Below, in pieces: positions 47,164 to 56,269 of a stretch of 64,000 bases of DNA (position 1 is its first letter; each line of letters starts with the position of its first letter). The DNA comes from Gammaproteobacteria bacterium (GTDB lineage: Bacteria; Pseudomonadota; Gammaproteobacteria; Steroidobacterales; Steroidobacteraceae), in contig CANGOP010000010.1 of NCBI GenBank assembly GCA_947455595.1, positions 34,743-98,742 on the forward strand, given 5' to 3'. A model generated the notes under the pieces. The model was not told the origin of the DNA, did no database searches, and saw only the letters and a program-made list of their open reading frames with translations. A program made the translations under genes and the position numbers.

Positions 47164-47177
47164 TCCGCTCGCGCAGG

Positions 47178-48488
47178 TTAGCGTGGCGAGACGATGATCT
47201 GGCCCCGCGCCATCACCAGCACGGGATGTTCAGTTGCCTCGATGTGTTCAACGGCATTGCCCGGAACCGCAACGAGGTCAGCGCTGAGACCCGCCGCAAT
47301 ACTTCCGGTCTCCTGCTCGACACCCAGCAGCCGAGCCGCATCGCGGGTCGCTGACAGTAGCGCGTCAGCCGGCTTCATGCCGCCCTCGATCATCAGGGTA
47401 AATTCATGCGCATTAAGCCCATGTGGCGTGACGCCGGAATCCGTGCCGAATGCGATGGGCACGCCAATACGAACGGCCTCCTGCATCATCTTGCGATGCG
47501 CATCGCCAATCGCGCGGGCTTTCTTGGCGATGGCAGGCGGATAGCCATCTGCGTGCTGGAAGGACCACCATGCGGCCATCCGTGTTGGGACCAGATAGAC
47601 CCCTTTCTTCTTCATCAACTGCATGGTGTCAGCGCTCAAGAACGTGCCGTGCTCGATCGAATCGACCCCTGCTTCGACGGCGAGACGGGCGGCTTCGTCA
47701 CCGTGTGAGTGGGCGGCAACTTTGCGTCCCCACCGATGGGCTTCACCGATGATGGCGTCCAGTTCCGCTGCCGTCAGTTGCGGCACTTTCAAAGGGTCCG
47801 ACTCTGAGAAGACGCCACCGGACGCACAGATCTTGATGACATCCGCGCCGTATTTCATCTGCTCCCGCACTGCCGTGCGACAAGACTCAGGACCCGAACA
47901 GATACCGTCAATTTCGCTGCTAGGCCTGATCCGCTCTGGCGGAACCGGTGGGCCGTCACAGTGTCCGCCCGGTGTGCCGATAGCGTGGGCCGCCGCCACA
48001 ATACGCGGACCCACGATGACGCCTGCGTCGACTGCATTGCGCAATCCAATATCCACCCAGTCGGAAGCGCCGAGCACGCGCACCGTCGTAAATCCCGCCT
48101 TGAGCGTGCGCATACCATAGCGCTCAGCATAGAGGGCTGCCTCGGCCGGTGTGCGCAGCATGCCTTCATAAAAATCACGATAAGAGTTACCCGAATCCTC
48201 TTCGCCGAGGTGCACATGCGAGTCAATAAAGCCGGGTAGTAGCGTCGCGTCACCCAGTTCAATATGTTTCGCGCCTTCGGGAATCGGCGCACCCTTACCT
48301 ACGCCAACAATGCGCCCGTGGTCGATAATGACGATGGCGTCGTCTGTTAAACGTCCCGAGATCCCATCAAATAAATAGCGGGCATGCAGAACCGTGGCGG
48401 GCTCCGTCGAGCGCTCCACCGCCGCCTGTGCCTGAGTACCCATCAGGGCGGAGACGATCAGAGCAAGGCAAGAAACGGTATGACGCAT
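47178..48488 (-). CDS. Exported metal-dependent amidohydrolase (prolidase/imidazolonepropionase-like)
   Basis: A 436-residue protein with a signal peptide (VSCLALIVSALMGTQAQA). The TIM-barrel metal ligands are visible: GFIDSHVHLG, the bridging lysine in DVIKICASGG, AAHSHGDEA, SIEHGTFL and FGTDSGVTPHG. The flanking beta-sandwich ends in GLSADLVAVPG. This subtype includes peptide-, lactone- and ochratoxin-hydrolysing enzymes. It is upstream of the barrel-protein gene on the same strand, 62 bases away. Confidence 0.91.
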   Translation of the reverse strand: MRHTVSCLALIVSALMGTQAQAAVERSTEPATVLHARYLFDGISGRLTDDAIVIIDHGRIVGVGKGAPIPEGAKHIELGDATLLPGFIDSHVHLGEEDSGNSYRDFYEGMLRTPAEAALYAERYGMRTLKAGFTTVRVLGASDWVDIGLRNAVDAGVIVGPRIVAAAHAIGTPGGHCDGPPVPPERIRPSSEIDGICSGPESCRTAVREQMKYGADVIKICASGGVFSESDPLKVPQLTAAELDAIIGEAHRWGRKVAAHSHGDEAARLAVEAGVDSIEHGTFLSADTMQLMKKKGVYLVPTRMAAWWSFQHADGYPPAIAKKARAIGDAHRKMMQEAVRIGVPIAFGTDSGVTPHGLNAHEFTLMIEGGMKPADALLSATRDAARLLGVEQETGSIAAGLSADLVAVPGNAVEHIEATEHPVLVMARGQIIVSPR

Positions 48489-48573
48489 TGCAAGACTCCA
48501 GGGGTGAACAAAAAGATGAATTTAAGAGGGCGGATCCTAAACGTGTGAGTTCGGCCATCGGCCGCCTGCCATC

Positions 48574-48996
48574 TTAGCGCTTGGACAACGCTCGGTACGC
48601 CTTAGACGGTCCAACTTGGGAGGCCGACAAGTGACGAATACCGGTAGAGCCCGACTCACCGACGGCGCGTGGCCATTCTTTAAATCGCGACTCTCCGGCT
48701 GACTGCGCTGCTGCCTCAACCGCTCTGAACGCGCTAATCATATCCCTACCGGCAGCGGTCAGCGTCGCCCCGCCACCGCCAGCACCCCCTTTTATGGAGG
48801 TTGCCATTGGCTCACCTGTTAGGTCATTGAGCGCCTTCAACAAGAGCCAGGCGCGTCGATAACTCATACCGATCGCGCGCGCGGCCTTAGACAATGAACC
48901 GGCCTGATCCAACGCCTCTAGCAATTCGATCTTGCCCGGTCCAATGGCCTGTCCCGGACCGAGATCGATGCGAATTCGGACTCGAACATCGGACAA
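48574..48996 (-). CDS. ModE N-terminal-type winged-helix regulator
   Basis: A 140-residue LysR-like DNA-binding protein resembling only the N-terminal half of ModE: IRIDLGPGQAIGPGKIELLEALDQAGSLSKAARAIGMSYRRAWLLLKALN. The molybdate-binding TOBE/Mop domains are absent. A TTG at 48996 with GAGGAG upstream gives the expected N-terminus (LSDVRVRIRIDLGPG); an ATG at 49053 adds 19 residues and has no ribosome-binding site. There are no molybdenum genes nearby, so the ligand is open. Confidence 0.85.
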   Translation of the reverse strand: MSDVRVRIRIDLGPGQAIGPGKIELLEALDQAGSLSKAARAIGMSYRRAWLLLKALNDLTGEPMATSIKGGAGGGGATLTAAGRDMISAFRAVEAAAQSAGESRFKEWPRAVGESGSTGIRHLSASQVGPSKAYRALSKR

Positions 48997-49110
48997 GACA
49001 GGCTCCTCGGAGAATTCATGGCAGTCTAGCGCCGATCGAGAGCGGCCTGTCATCGCCGAAGGAGTCTGGCCGATTCTGTAAAGGAATGAATGCTGGACAA
49101 CGCAGGGGTC

Positions 49111-50643
49111 TCACCAAGGCGTCGGACGGTAGTCCTTTAAAAACTGCCCCCAGACATGCTCGCCGGTATTGCTTCCAGCAAATATGGGATCAATGACGCG
49201 AGCTGCACCATCAATGATATCCAGTGGCGGCGCGAAGCCTTGCTCCGCCTTGCGTGCCGCCAACACGGATGGGTCTTCATCCGTAACCCACCCTGTGTCG
49301 ACGGCATTCATATGGATGCCGTCCTTCACGAAATCGGGGGCGCTCGTGCGGGTCATCATATTGAGCGCCGCTTTCGCCATATTGGTATGCGGATGCTTGT
49401 CCGTCTTGGTGGTCCGGTAAAATTGCCCCTCCATCGCGCTGACATTCACAATGTGCTTATGCGCGCCGGCTGTTCGAAGCATCAGAGGTTTGAGTCGTGC
49501 ATTCAGGATATAGGGCGCAATTGCATTGACGAGCTGCACCTCGAGTAACTCTGGCGTCTCGACTTCATGCAATCGGAGTCGCCAACTGTTCATTGAACGC
49601 AAATCGACTTGTTGGCGATCTTCGTCTACCTGCCCGGCGGGAAATACAGTGTCGCCACTCAAATAGTCTTCATCAAGATAACGGCGCTGAGACAGCTCTG
49701 CGCTCTGGGTAATCCCATCGCCGGGCGACGATTTCTGGGAAATCATTAAGGCACCCGGATTGGTCTGACTGAGGATCGAGATCCGTCCAACGAGTTCGTA
49801 ATGACTGCGCAACGTCTGCCGCCACTCTGATGGCAAACTGTCCCAGTGGAGAGACTCCCGATTCAGTAGATGCTGGAAAAAACCGGCGGGTCTACGAACG
49901 GTTTGGCAAGCGTTATTGACGATGTGGTCTAGTCGCGGCAACGTCTCCAGCAGAAAACGGGTGAAAAGCTCAACGCTGGGCGTGTGTCGCAGATCAAGTC
50001 CGTGAATGTGTAGGCGATCGCGAAAAGACGCGTAATCCGGTTCGCGCGCATACCGGTCAGCGGCGTCGACCGGAAAGCGGGTGACAGCAATGACGTGCGC
50101 GCCCGCTCTCAACAGGAACAGCGCAGATTGGAACCCAATCTTGACGCGGGCCCCGGTCACGACTGCGTACTGGCCCGTGAGATCCGCCGATGGAGACCGC
50201 TTGGCGTAATTAAAGTCGCCGCAGGCTTGGCACATCGAATCATAGAATCGATGTACCTCTGTATACGACTTTTTGCACACATAGCATGCGCGGGCCGTCT
50301 CAAGCTCAGGGCGGTTTTCGACGGCCGGCTGAGCGTCCGGCGGCGGCAGCCAGAGCGGCGTGTAGACCTCGGCTCGTCGCTGAATGCGCAAGCCCGCCTG
50401 TTCAATGGCCGCGCGATCCTTTTGCTTGACCGCCTCGCGCTCCGTGCGACGAAACGCTTTCGCCATTTTTACAAGGTCATGCCGCTCCGGTTTGGCAACC
50501 AAGCCAGCCAACATCAGCAGGGAGCGCCGCCGTTCGCGTGACAGCTGTGTCAGTAATGAACGATCACGCTCAACCGCCTCGAGAACCCTGATGCAGGTTA
50601 AGTAATCATCCTCAGAGGGCGGTGGAGGGCGGTCGTTGTGCAT
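49111..50643 (-). CDS. SDR oxidoreductase with N-terminal zinc ribbon, lacking the catalytic Tyr
   Basis: A 510-residue soluble protein. Residues about 10-115 are helical and Arg-rich. Cys120, Cys123, Cys138 and Cys141 form a CxxC...CxxC ribbon. A short-chain dehydrogenase domain follows from about 155, with an odd glycine motif TGARVKIG (163-170), NNACQTVRRPAG, and NMAKAALNMMTRTSA. In the position of the usual YxxxK tyrosine there is Thr (HTNMAK), so the standard catalytic Tyr is missing while the Lys remains. NVSAMEGQFYRTTK keeps the Ser. The function is unknown. It lies 38 bases downstream of the class III aminotransferase gene on the same strand. Confidence 0.78.
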   Translation of the reverse strand: MHNDRPPPPSEDDYLTCIRVLEAVERDRSLLTQLSRERRRSLLMLAGLVAKPERHDLVKMAKAFRRTEREAVKQKDRAAIEQAGLRIQRRAEVYTPLWLPPPDAQPAVENRPELETARACYVCKKSYTEVHRFYDSMCQACGDFNYAKRSPSADLTGQYAVVTGARVKIGFQSALFLLRAGAHVIAVTRFPVDAADRYAREPDYASFRDRLHIHGLDLRHTPSVELFTRFLLETLPRLDHIVNNACQTVRRPAGFFQHLLNRESLHWDSLPSEWRQTLRSHYELVGRISILSQTNPGALMISQKSSPGDGITQSAELSQRRYLDEDYLSGDTVFPAGQVDEDRQQVDLRSMNSWRLRLHEVETPELLEVQLVNAIAPYILNARLKPLMLRTAGAHKHIVNVSAMEGQFYRTTKTDKHPHTNMAKAALNMMTRTSAPDFVKDGIHMNAVDTGWVTDEDPSVLAARKAEQGFAPPLDIIDGAARVIDPIFAGSNTGEHVWGQFLKDYRPTPW

Positions 50644-50680
50644 ACGGGCTATTGTAATCCGTACATCCTTCGACGCCGCA

Positions 50681-52057
50681 TCAAGATGGTGAGCGCCTCA
50701 GGAGTCGGCTCGACCAACCGTCTTCGATCAGTTCCGCGACGGTATCGTCGAAAGCACTCACCAGATGATCGATGTGGCTCGGGTCCATCGGGGTCGACAA
50801 GCAGCACATTCCGCGCATGGAGGTCTGGATCCCACGATTCGCGAGTCCGAGGAACGTGAGGATTTTGAGATCGGAGTCGGCAGCCTCGACCGCCCTCGAG
50901 TCGGTCGGAGTCTGATCCGTCCAGTGCAATTGAAACATCGATCCGAGTCCCGTGACGGCGGCGCGTAGGCCTCGTCGGTCGATCACTGATTGCAGCCCTT
51001 CCCGGGCCCGGTCGCCGAGTCCGTTCAGATGCGTCATGGCGGCAGGGTCCAACAGCTGCAGCGCGGCATAGCCCGCTGTGACCGACACGGGATTGGCGCT
51101 AAAGGTGCCGAGGTTGAAGACTTGCCGATCCCCGGCGCAATCCTCAAAGACCGACATGGCGTCCGCCCGACCGGCGACCGCGCCAATCGGGAAACCACCA
51201 CCGATGATCTTCGCCATGGTGGTGAAATCCGGTTCAAGGCCGTAGTGCGACTGCAATCCGCCATAGGCCAATCGAAGTGTGATGACCTCGTCGCAGATCA
51301 GCATCACGCCGGATTTGGCGGTTTCCTCTCTTACGGCGGCTAGGAAGTCCGGTTTTGCCGGAATCACGCCGCCTGAGCCGAGCATCGGCTCAATGACGAC
51401 AGCCGCCAGCTCATGGCCGTATCGTCGCATAGCCTCACGTACGGCAGAGATGTCGTTATATCGGATCAGCACGACGTCCTGTTGCGCAGCCAGCGGCAGC
51501 CCCGCGGTATCGGGCTGCGCAATCGACACACCGATCGGAGAGGAAACAGGCGGCAGCGCGTGACCGCCAACCATGACGAAATCCGAGAAACCGTGATAAC
51601 CACCTTCGAATTTGGCGATTCGATTTCGACCCGTCAGCGCACGCGCTGCTCGCAGTGCGACCAGCACCGCCTCCGTACCCGAATTATTAAACAGGACGCG
51701 ATCAATGCTCGATACCCGCTCCTTCAGGTGATTGGCAAGGCGCAGTTCCTGACCGGCCGGCGTTGAATAAGCGGTCCCGTGGGCCAACTGTTGGGTGACA
51801 GCGTCTAGGATGACGGGATGGCCGTGGCCATGAATCAAAGCCGCATAGTTGCCATGAAAATCAATCCGCCGATTCCCATCGAGATCAGTCGTCCAGACGC
51901 CCTTCGCGTCGGCGGTGAATGAGGCGAATGGCGAGTGCCGCAGCAGTGACCGCGACATGCCTGTCGGGACGGCTGCCTGGGCGCGCTGCGCGTGTGCTTG
52001 GGAGGTTCGATTGTTAGCTTCGAAAGTTCGAACGATCGAGCTTGCCGGTAGGATCAC
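50681..52057 (-). CDS. Class III PLP aminotransferase, glutamate-1-semialdehyde aminomutase-like
   Basis: A 458-residue fold-type I PLP enzyme. LFNNSGTEAVLVALRAARALTGR, VVIEPMLGSGGVIP, LICDEVITLRLAYGG and the Schiff-base lysine in MAKIIGGGFPIGA are present. It resembles HemL-type aminomutases, but the N-terminus and the residues near the active site (GYHGFSDFVMVGG) differ from bona fide hemL, and the context is not tetrapyrrole synthesis. The GTG at 52057 is the only start giving the normal N-terminus. It is divergent from the MFS gene. Confidence 0.85.
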   Translation of the reverse strand: MILPASSIVRTFEANNRTSQAHAQRAQAAVPTGMSRSLLRHSPFASFTADAKGVWTTDLDGNRRIDFHGNYAALIHGHGHPVILDAVTQQLAHGTAYSTPAGQELRLANHLKERVSSIDRVLFNNSGTEAVLVALRAARALTGRNRIAKFEGGYHGFSDFVMVGGHALPPVSSPIGVSIAQPDTAGLPLAAQQDVVLIRYNDISAVREAMRRYGHELAAVVIEPMLGSGGVIPAKPDFLAAVREETAKSGVMLICDEVITLRLAYGGLQSHYGLEPDFTTMAKIIGGGFPIGAVAGRADAMSVFEDCAGDRQVFNLGTFSANPVSVTAGYAALQLLDPAAMTHLNGLGDRAREGLQSVIDRRGLRAAVTGLGSMFQLHWTDQTPTDSRAVEAADSDLKILTFLGLANRGIQTSMRGMCCLSTPMDPSHIDHLVSAFDDTVAELIEDGWSSRLLRRSPS

Positions 52058-52155
52058 GTGAGACCGCTCTTGGCGATGCGAAGGCTGTACGGTGCCGCCA
52101 TTGGGGCGTCCAACGCAAGTGTGATGGAGTGGTTATCATGCTGCGGGGAGGGTCT

Positions 52156-53550
52156 ATGGCCAGCAAAGCGATGTGTTTGAGCGGTAACCGATTGGACCGA
52201 CTGCCCCTTTCCGGGCCGATATTGCGAATTATCGTTCTGATTTCACTCGGATTTGGGTTCGAAATCTACGATTTGTTTCTCACCGCGTATATCGCTCCTA
52301 CCCTCAGTAAGGCTGGCTATTTTACTCCTGAATCGCTTGGGCTCTTGGCCGGGTTATCGACGGTCGGAATCCACGGCGTCGGCACGTTCGTTTTCTCCCT
52401 GTTCGCAGGTCTCTTCGTCGGCGCGGTAGCCCTTGGATCCATTCCCGACAGTGTGGGGCGTCGGGCTGCGTTCACGCTCTCGATGGTGAGCTATTCCCTT
52501 TGCACCGCGGTGATGGCCTGTCAATCCACAGGCTTCGGTATCAACGTCTGGCGATTTCTTGCTGGCGTGGGTCTTGGAATCGAGCTGGTGACCATTGATA
52601 CCTATTTGAGCGAATGGGTCGCCCCGAGATTTCGTGGGCGAGCCTTTGCCTTGTGCCAAGTGATCGGCTTCAGCTTCGTTCCCTTAGTCGCTTTTCTGGC
52701 CTGGTGCCTCAATGCCGAGGCGCCATTCGGTGTTGATGGATGGCGCATCGTTGTCGGTGTCGGCAGCGTCGGCGCGCTGGCTGCATGGGTTCTACGCCGA
52801 TCGATTCCCGAATCGCCGCGTTGGCTCGAGAGTGTCGGTCGATACGAGGAGGCTGCTCAAGCCATCAACCGGATTGAACAACGTATCCGGCTCCGCCGCC
52901 CCGATGTGCAGATGAACGCTTCAGGAACGGCCAATCAAGCGGATCCGGGCCAACCGACTTTGAGTGCCGGCGCGTATCGGAAGCGTCTCATGACGCTGTC
53001 GGTCTTCAACTTTTTTCAAACATTTGGCTACTACGGCTTCTCCGCATGGGTACCAACGCTCCTGATTGCGCGCGGGATTGGCGTCACCAACAGCTTGGAG
53101 TATGCATTCATCATTGCCCTTGCGAATCCGCTCGGGCCCGCGATCGGCTACTGGCTCGGAGATGCCTTTGATCGGAAATGGCAGATCGTCGGAGCTGCCA
53201 TCGCCGTGGCTGTCTTTGGGGGCGCCTTCTCCGTGGTGACGCTTCCAGCGCTTCTCGTCTGTTTCGGCGCTTTGGTCACGATCGCGAACAACGCCATGTC
53301 CTACGCCTATCATGGCTATCAGGCCGAGATCTTTCCGACCGCAATTCGAGGTCGGTCAGTCGGGTTCGTCTACGCCTGGAGTCGACTGTCCGCTGCACTA
53401 TCCGGCCCAATCATTGCGGCGCTGCTGACAGCCGGCGGTGTGCCGCTGGTGTTCGTGTTTATTGCCACCGCCATGGCCATTGTGGTCGTTACCATCGGCA
53501 CGTTTGGACCCCGAACGCGAGGCCTTGCGCTCGAAGACCTCGCTCACTGA
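52156..53550 (+). CDS. MFS transporter, metabolite:H+ symporter type
   Basis: A 464-residue, 12-helix major facilitator. GSIPDSVGRRAAF is the loop 2-3 signature, FLAGVGLGIELVTIDTYLSEWVAPRFRGR follows helix 4, and IPESPRWLESVGRYEEAAQAI is the typical central-loop start of sugar/aromatic-acid porters. FEIYDLFLTAYIAP in helix 1 is like NiaP/AAHS-type carriers. ATG at 52156 is chosen because GGGGAGG lies just upstream; several earlier starts are in frame. The next gene is a secreted GH32 38 bases on, suggesting sugar uptake. Confidence 0.88.
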   Translation: MASKAMCLSGNRLDRLPLSGPILRIIVLISLGFGFEIYDLFLTAYIAPTLSKAGYFTPESLGLLAGLSTVGIHGVGTFVFSLFAGLFVGAVALGSIPDSVGRRAAFTLSMVSYSLCTAVMACQSTGFGINVWRFLAGVGLGIELVTIDTYLSEWVAPRFRGRAFALCQVIGFSFVPLVAFLAWCLNAEAPFGVDGWRIVVGVGSVGALAAWVLRRSIPESPRWLESVGRYEEAAQAINRIEQRIRLRRPDVQMNASGTANQADPGQPTLSAGAYRKRLMTLSVFNFFQTFGYYGFSAWVPTLLIARGIGVTNSLEYAFIIALANPLGPAIGYWLGDAFDRKWQIVGAAIAVAVFGGAFSVVTLPALLVCFGALVTIANNAMSYAYHGYQAEIFPTAIRGRSVGFVYAWSRLSAALSGPIIAALLTAGGVPLVFVFIATAMAIVVVTIGTFGPRTRGLALEDLAH

Positions 53551-53587
53551 AGCGAATCCGCCCTCTCGACATCCGGAAAACACGCCC

Positions 53588-55195
53588 ATGAAAGTGCGAG
53601 CTGCCTACGTCCTACCGAGTCTGCTTCTCGCGATCCTGATTCCGGTGGCGCTCGGGGCGCCCGCCGCGACACGATACGATGAAACGTATCGGCCGCAAAT
53701 CCACTACTCCCCACCGAGACACTGGATGAACGACCCCAACGGGCTTGTGTCCGTTCACGGTGAATACCAGTTGTTCTATCAGTACTATCCGGATGCGGAG
53801 GTGTGGGGCCCCATGCACTGGGGTCACGCCGTCAGCACCGATCTCGTGCACTGGGCAACCCTCGACACCGCGCTTGAGCCCGATCCGAACGGAATGATTT
53901 TCTCGGGTAGCGCCGTCTTCGACGAGCACAACACAACCGGACTCGCCAGAGAAGGCATCCCACCTCTCGTAGCGATTTTTACGTACCACAACCCCAAAGC
54001 TGAGGCGAACCACGAAATCAAAGTAGAGTCTCAAGGCCTTGCGTATAGCCTTGATCACGGTCGAACCTTCCAAAAATGGCCACAACCGGTGCTTGATAAC
54101 CCGGGCGTTCGCGACTTCCGCGATCCGAAGGTGCAATGGTTTGCGCCAACCGGTCGCTGGATCATGAGCCTCGCGGCGACGGATGGTGTTCGATTCTACT
54201 CATCGAGCGATCTATTCCACTGGCAATTTGAAAGCACCTTCGACCGCCAACGTCTCGGGCCGCCCGGTGTGTGGGAATGCCCTGATCTCATTGAGATGCA
54301 AGACCGTCAAACGGGCGAGCGCCACGATGTGCTGCTCGTGAGCGTTAACCCCAATGCGAGCGAAAAAGATCCGCCCAGCGTGAAGCGAAGCGGCACACAG
54401 TATTACCTTGGGCACTTCGACGGCCATACGTTCGAGCCGGATGCCGCCTCAACTCAGCCTCGATGGCTGGACGAGGGCGCTGACTACTACGCAGCCGTTA
54501 GCTGGAATCGTGACCACACGGCGCTCAGTACCCCCCCGGTCGTCCTCGGCTGGATGAGCAACTGGTCGTACGCTCAGCGTGTACCGACGAAATCGTGGCG
54601 CGGGGTGATGGCCATACCCCGACAACTTGAGCTGGCGCAGGAAGACGGTCGGTGGTCACTGAGGTCAGTGCCGATACCGTCGCTGAAGGCCTTGCGGCGT
54701 TCCACGATACATGTCGAACATCCCGTCGCGGCTCAACTGGGCGACCTCGCAAACGGTCTGACGGCCCCCACCGCAGCGCTTGATGCCAATCTAACGGTGC
54801 AATCGCCCGGCCGGCGACCCTACGCCCTCGTTCTATCCAATCAACAAGGCGAACGATTCGCGATCAACGTGGATCCGGAGCGTCACGATATGACGATCGA
54901 CCGAAGCCATTCAGGCGAGGTTGCCTTCGCTGAGAATTTTGGAACTCCCATCAATGTAAAGTTGCCAGAGTCGATGGATGCCGTGTCATTTAGGCTGTTA
55001 ATCGATCGTTCGTCGATCGAAATATTCGTCGATGAGGGTCGAGTGAACATCACAACATTGGTATTTCCGACGACGCCCTATACGCGTCTGAGGTTAGAAG
55101 GCGACCCGTCGATCACCATCCAGTCGGTAGACATCTTTGGATTAGATTCGATTTGGTCAACGGCCGCGGCTGAACCCACCAGCATCAACCCTTAA
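53588..55195 (+). CDS. Secreted glycoside hydrolase family 32 (levanase/exo-inulinase type)
   Basis: A 535-residue exported enzyme cleaving beta-fructosyl bonds. After a signal peptide (VLPSLLLAILIPVALG), the five-bladed propeller carries nucleophile Asp49 (HWMNDPNG), the transition-state residues FRDP (Arg178-Asp179), and the acid/base Glu230 (VWECPDL). The C-terminal beta-sandwich contains FRLLIDRSSIEIFVDEGR. Preference for levan, inulin or sucrose cannot be read from this. It follows the MFS gene, consistent with cleavage outside and import of products. Confidence 0.94.
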   Translation: MKVRAAYVLPSLLLAILIPVALGAPAATRYDETYRPQIHYSPPRHWMNDPNGLVSVHGEYQLFYQYYPDAEVWGPMHWGHAVSTDLVHWATLDTALEPDPNGMIFSGSAVFDEHNTTGLAREGIPPLVAIFTYHNPKAEANHEIKVESQGLAYSLDHGRTFQKWPQPVLDNPGVRDFRDPKVQWFAPTGRWIMSLAATDGVRFYSSSDLFHWQFESTFDRQRLGPPGVWECPDLIEMQDRQTGERHDVLLVSVNPNASEKDPPSVKRSGTQYYLGHFDGHTFEPDAASTQPRWLDEGADYYAAVSWNRDHTALSTPPVVLGWMSNWSYAQRVPTKSWRGVMAIPRQLELAQEDGRWSLRSVPIPSLKALRRSTIHVEHPVAAQLGDLANGLTAPTAALDANLTVQSPGRRPYALVLSNQQGERFAINVDPERHDMTIDRSHSGEVAFAENFGTPINVKLPESMDAVSFRLLIDRSSIEIFVDEGRVNITTLVFPTTPYTRLRLEGDPSITIQSVDIFGLDSIWSTAAAEPTSINP

Positions 55196-55223
55196 CCTTC
55201 GCCGGCTCGGTAACCGGGAGATC

Positions 55224-55676
55224 TCATTCAATCGGCCGTGGTCTTGGATCACCCTCTGCGCCCTCGATCAGGCGGCACTGGGTGATGTTATCGATTTCCC
55301 CAGCCCAACCGTCCGCAAAGCCATGCAACTTCGTCGTGAAATTACCGACCACCGACACGTAACCACTCGTCACCGGCTGGTTGGCGCGGTTGGCGCATTT
55401 GGGCATATGCAACCAGATGCCGTTTGCCTCTAGGCCCCAGCGATAGTCGTCAACATGCAGGTAAATGACATCCTGATTGCGGGCCAGATGAACAAAGCCG
55501 CGGACGGAGACTACCCGGCCCTCATAACGACCCGGATCCGCTAATACGGCGGCGAGGCTATCCTGGCGAACACTGTCATTGGGCGAGCAACCCACAAGCG
55601 TGGCCAGGGCGCAAAGGAGTGCTGTTCGACTCGCCAGTTTAACCAGTCGAGCGACATCAACCTGATCGGTTCGCAT
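55224..55676 (-). CDS. Small lipoprotein, OB-fold-like
   Basis: A 150-residue protein with lipobox LVGC after a short hydrophobic run. The mature part starts with LAAVLADPGRYEGRVVSVRGFVHL and continues with a strand pattern (IWLHMPKC, SGYVSVVGNFTT) like OB-fold tRNA-anti-type domains seen in small secreted proteins. The ATG at 55676 follows GAGGAT; upstream in-frame codons look non-coding. The function is unknown. Confidence 0.68.
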   Translation of the reverse strand: MRTDQVDVARLVKLASRTALLCALATLVGCSPNDSVRQDSLAAVLADPGRYEGRVVSVRGFVHLARNQDVIYLHVDDYRWGLEANGIWLHMPKCANRANQPVTSGYVSVVGNFTTKLHGFADGWAGEIDNITQCRLIEGAEGDPRPRPIE

Positions 55677-55894
55677 AGCAGCAATCCTCGATAAAATTCT
55701 CGGACCATGAGCCAAGCTCGGGTCGGACATGAGCGCCGGCAAATCTGCATCCTAATCTCGGATATTAAAGCGAATGCCCCGACCTGCGCGACTGCTTCGG
55801 CCATTGCCGACTCACCGTCTTACCGCCATGATGCCTCTAGACAACTTCATAACGTGAATTCCGTCGGCCGTTAAGCCCAATCAGTAGGTGCCGT

Positions 55895-56269
55895 GTGCAA
55901 GCTAACATCGAATCGACGACCGAGCACGAATTCGAGCTGTGGGATTTGAAAGTAGAGGTGGTCGGCCCAGAAGACGGCCCGATCTATTGCGGTGCCCAGC
56001 TTGGAGACCACTTCGAGCTGCGGGGCGAAATGCTGCACTTGCCACCGGGTCAGGGAATGTCGATTTACTCGATTTCAGCCGTATTGCCACTGCTCGCAGC
56101 GAAGCAGCGGGTCACCGACAAGAACGACTGGATGTCGACGGACGCGGAGGTCGCCTGCCCTGATCCTAATTGCTCGACTCGACTGCGCATCACGCGCACG
56201 GCAAGGCGCCGATTTCAACGATCTGCCGTGACCGCCGTCCCGTTGCCTGCTGAATGCGGAGGCGAATGA
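55895..56269 (+). CDS. TIGR04076-family protein
   Basis: A 124-residue soluble protein. The pattern EFELWDLKVEVV, GAQLGDHFELRG, SIYSISAVLPLLAAKQR, NDWMSTDAEVACPDPNCSTRLRITRT is that of TIGR04076, a small family of unknown function. A Cys-Pro-Asp-Pro-Asn-Cys near the end could bind metal. A GTG is used as start, as no ATG lies near. Its stop overlaps the next gene's start region (ATGATG), so the two are coupled. Confidence 0.85.
   Translation: MQANIESTTEHEFELWDLKVEVVGPEDGPIYCGAQLGDHFELRGEMLHLPPGQGMSIYSISAVLPLLAAKQRVTDKNDWMSTDAEVACPDPNCSTRLRITRTARRRFQRSAVTAVPLPAECGGE

Noticed and set aside
50681..52057. Annotating the class III aminotransferase as hemL
   Set aside because: The overall fold matches but active-site surroundings and context differ from tetrapyrrole HemL; a general name is safer.
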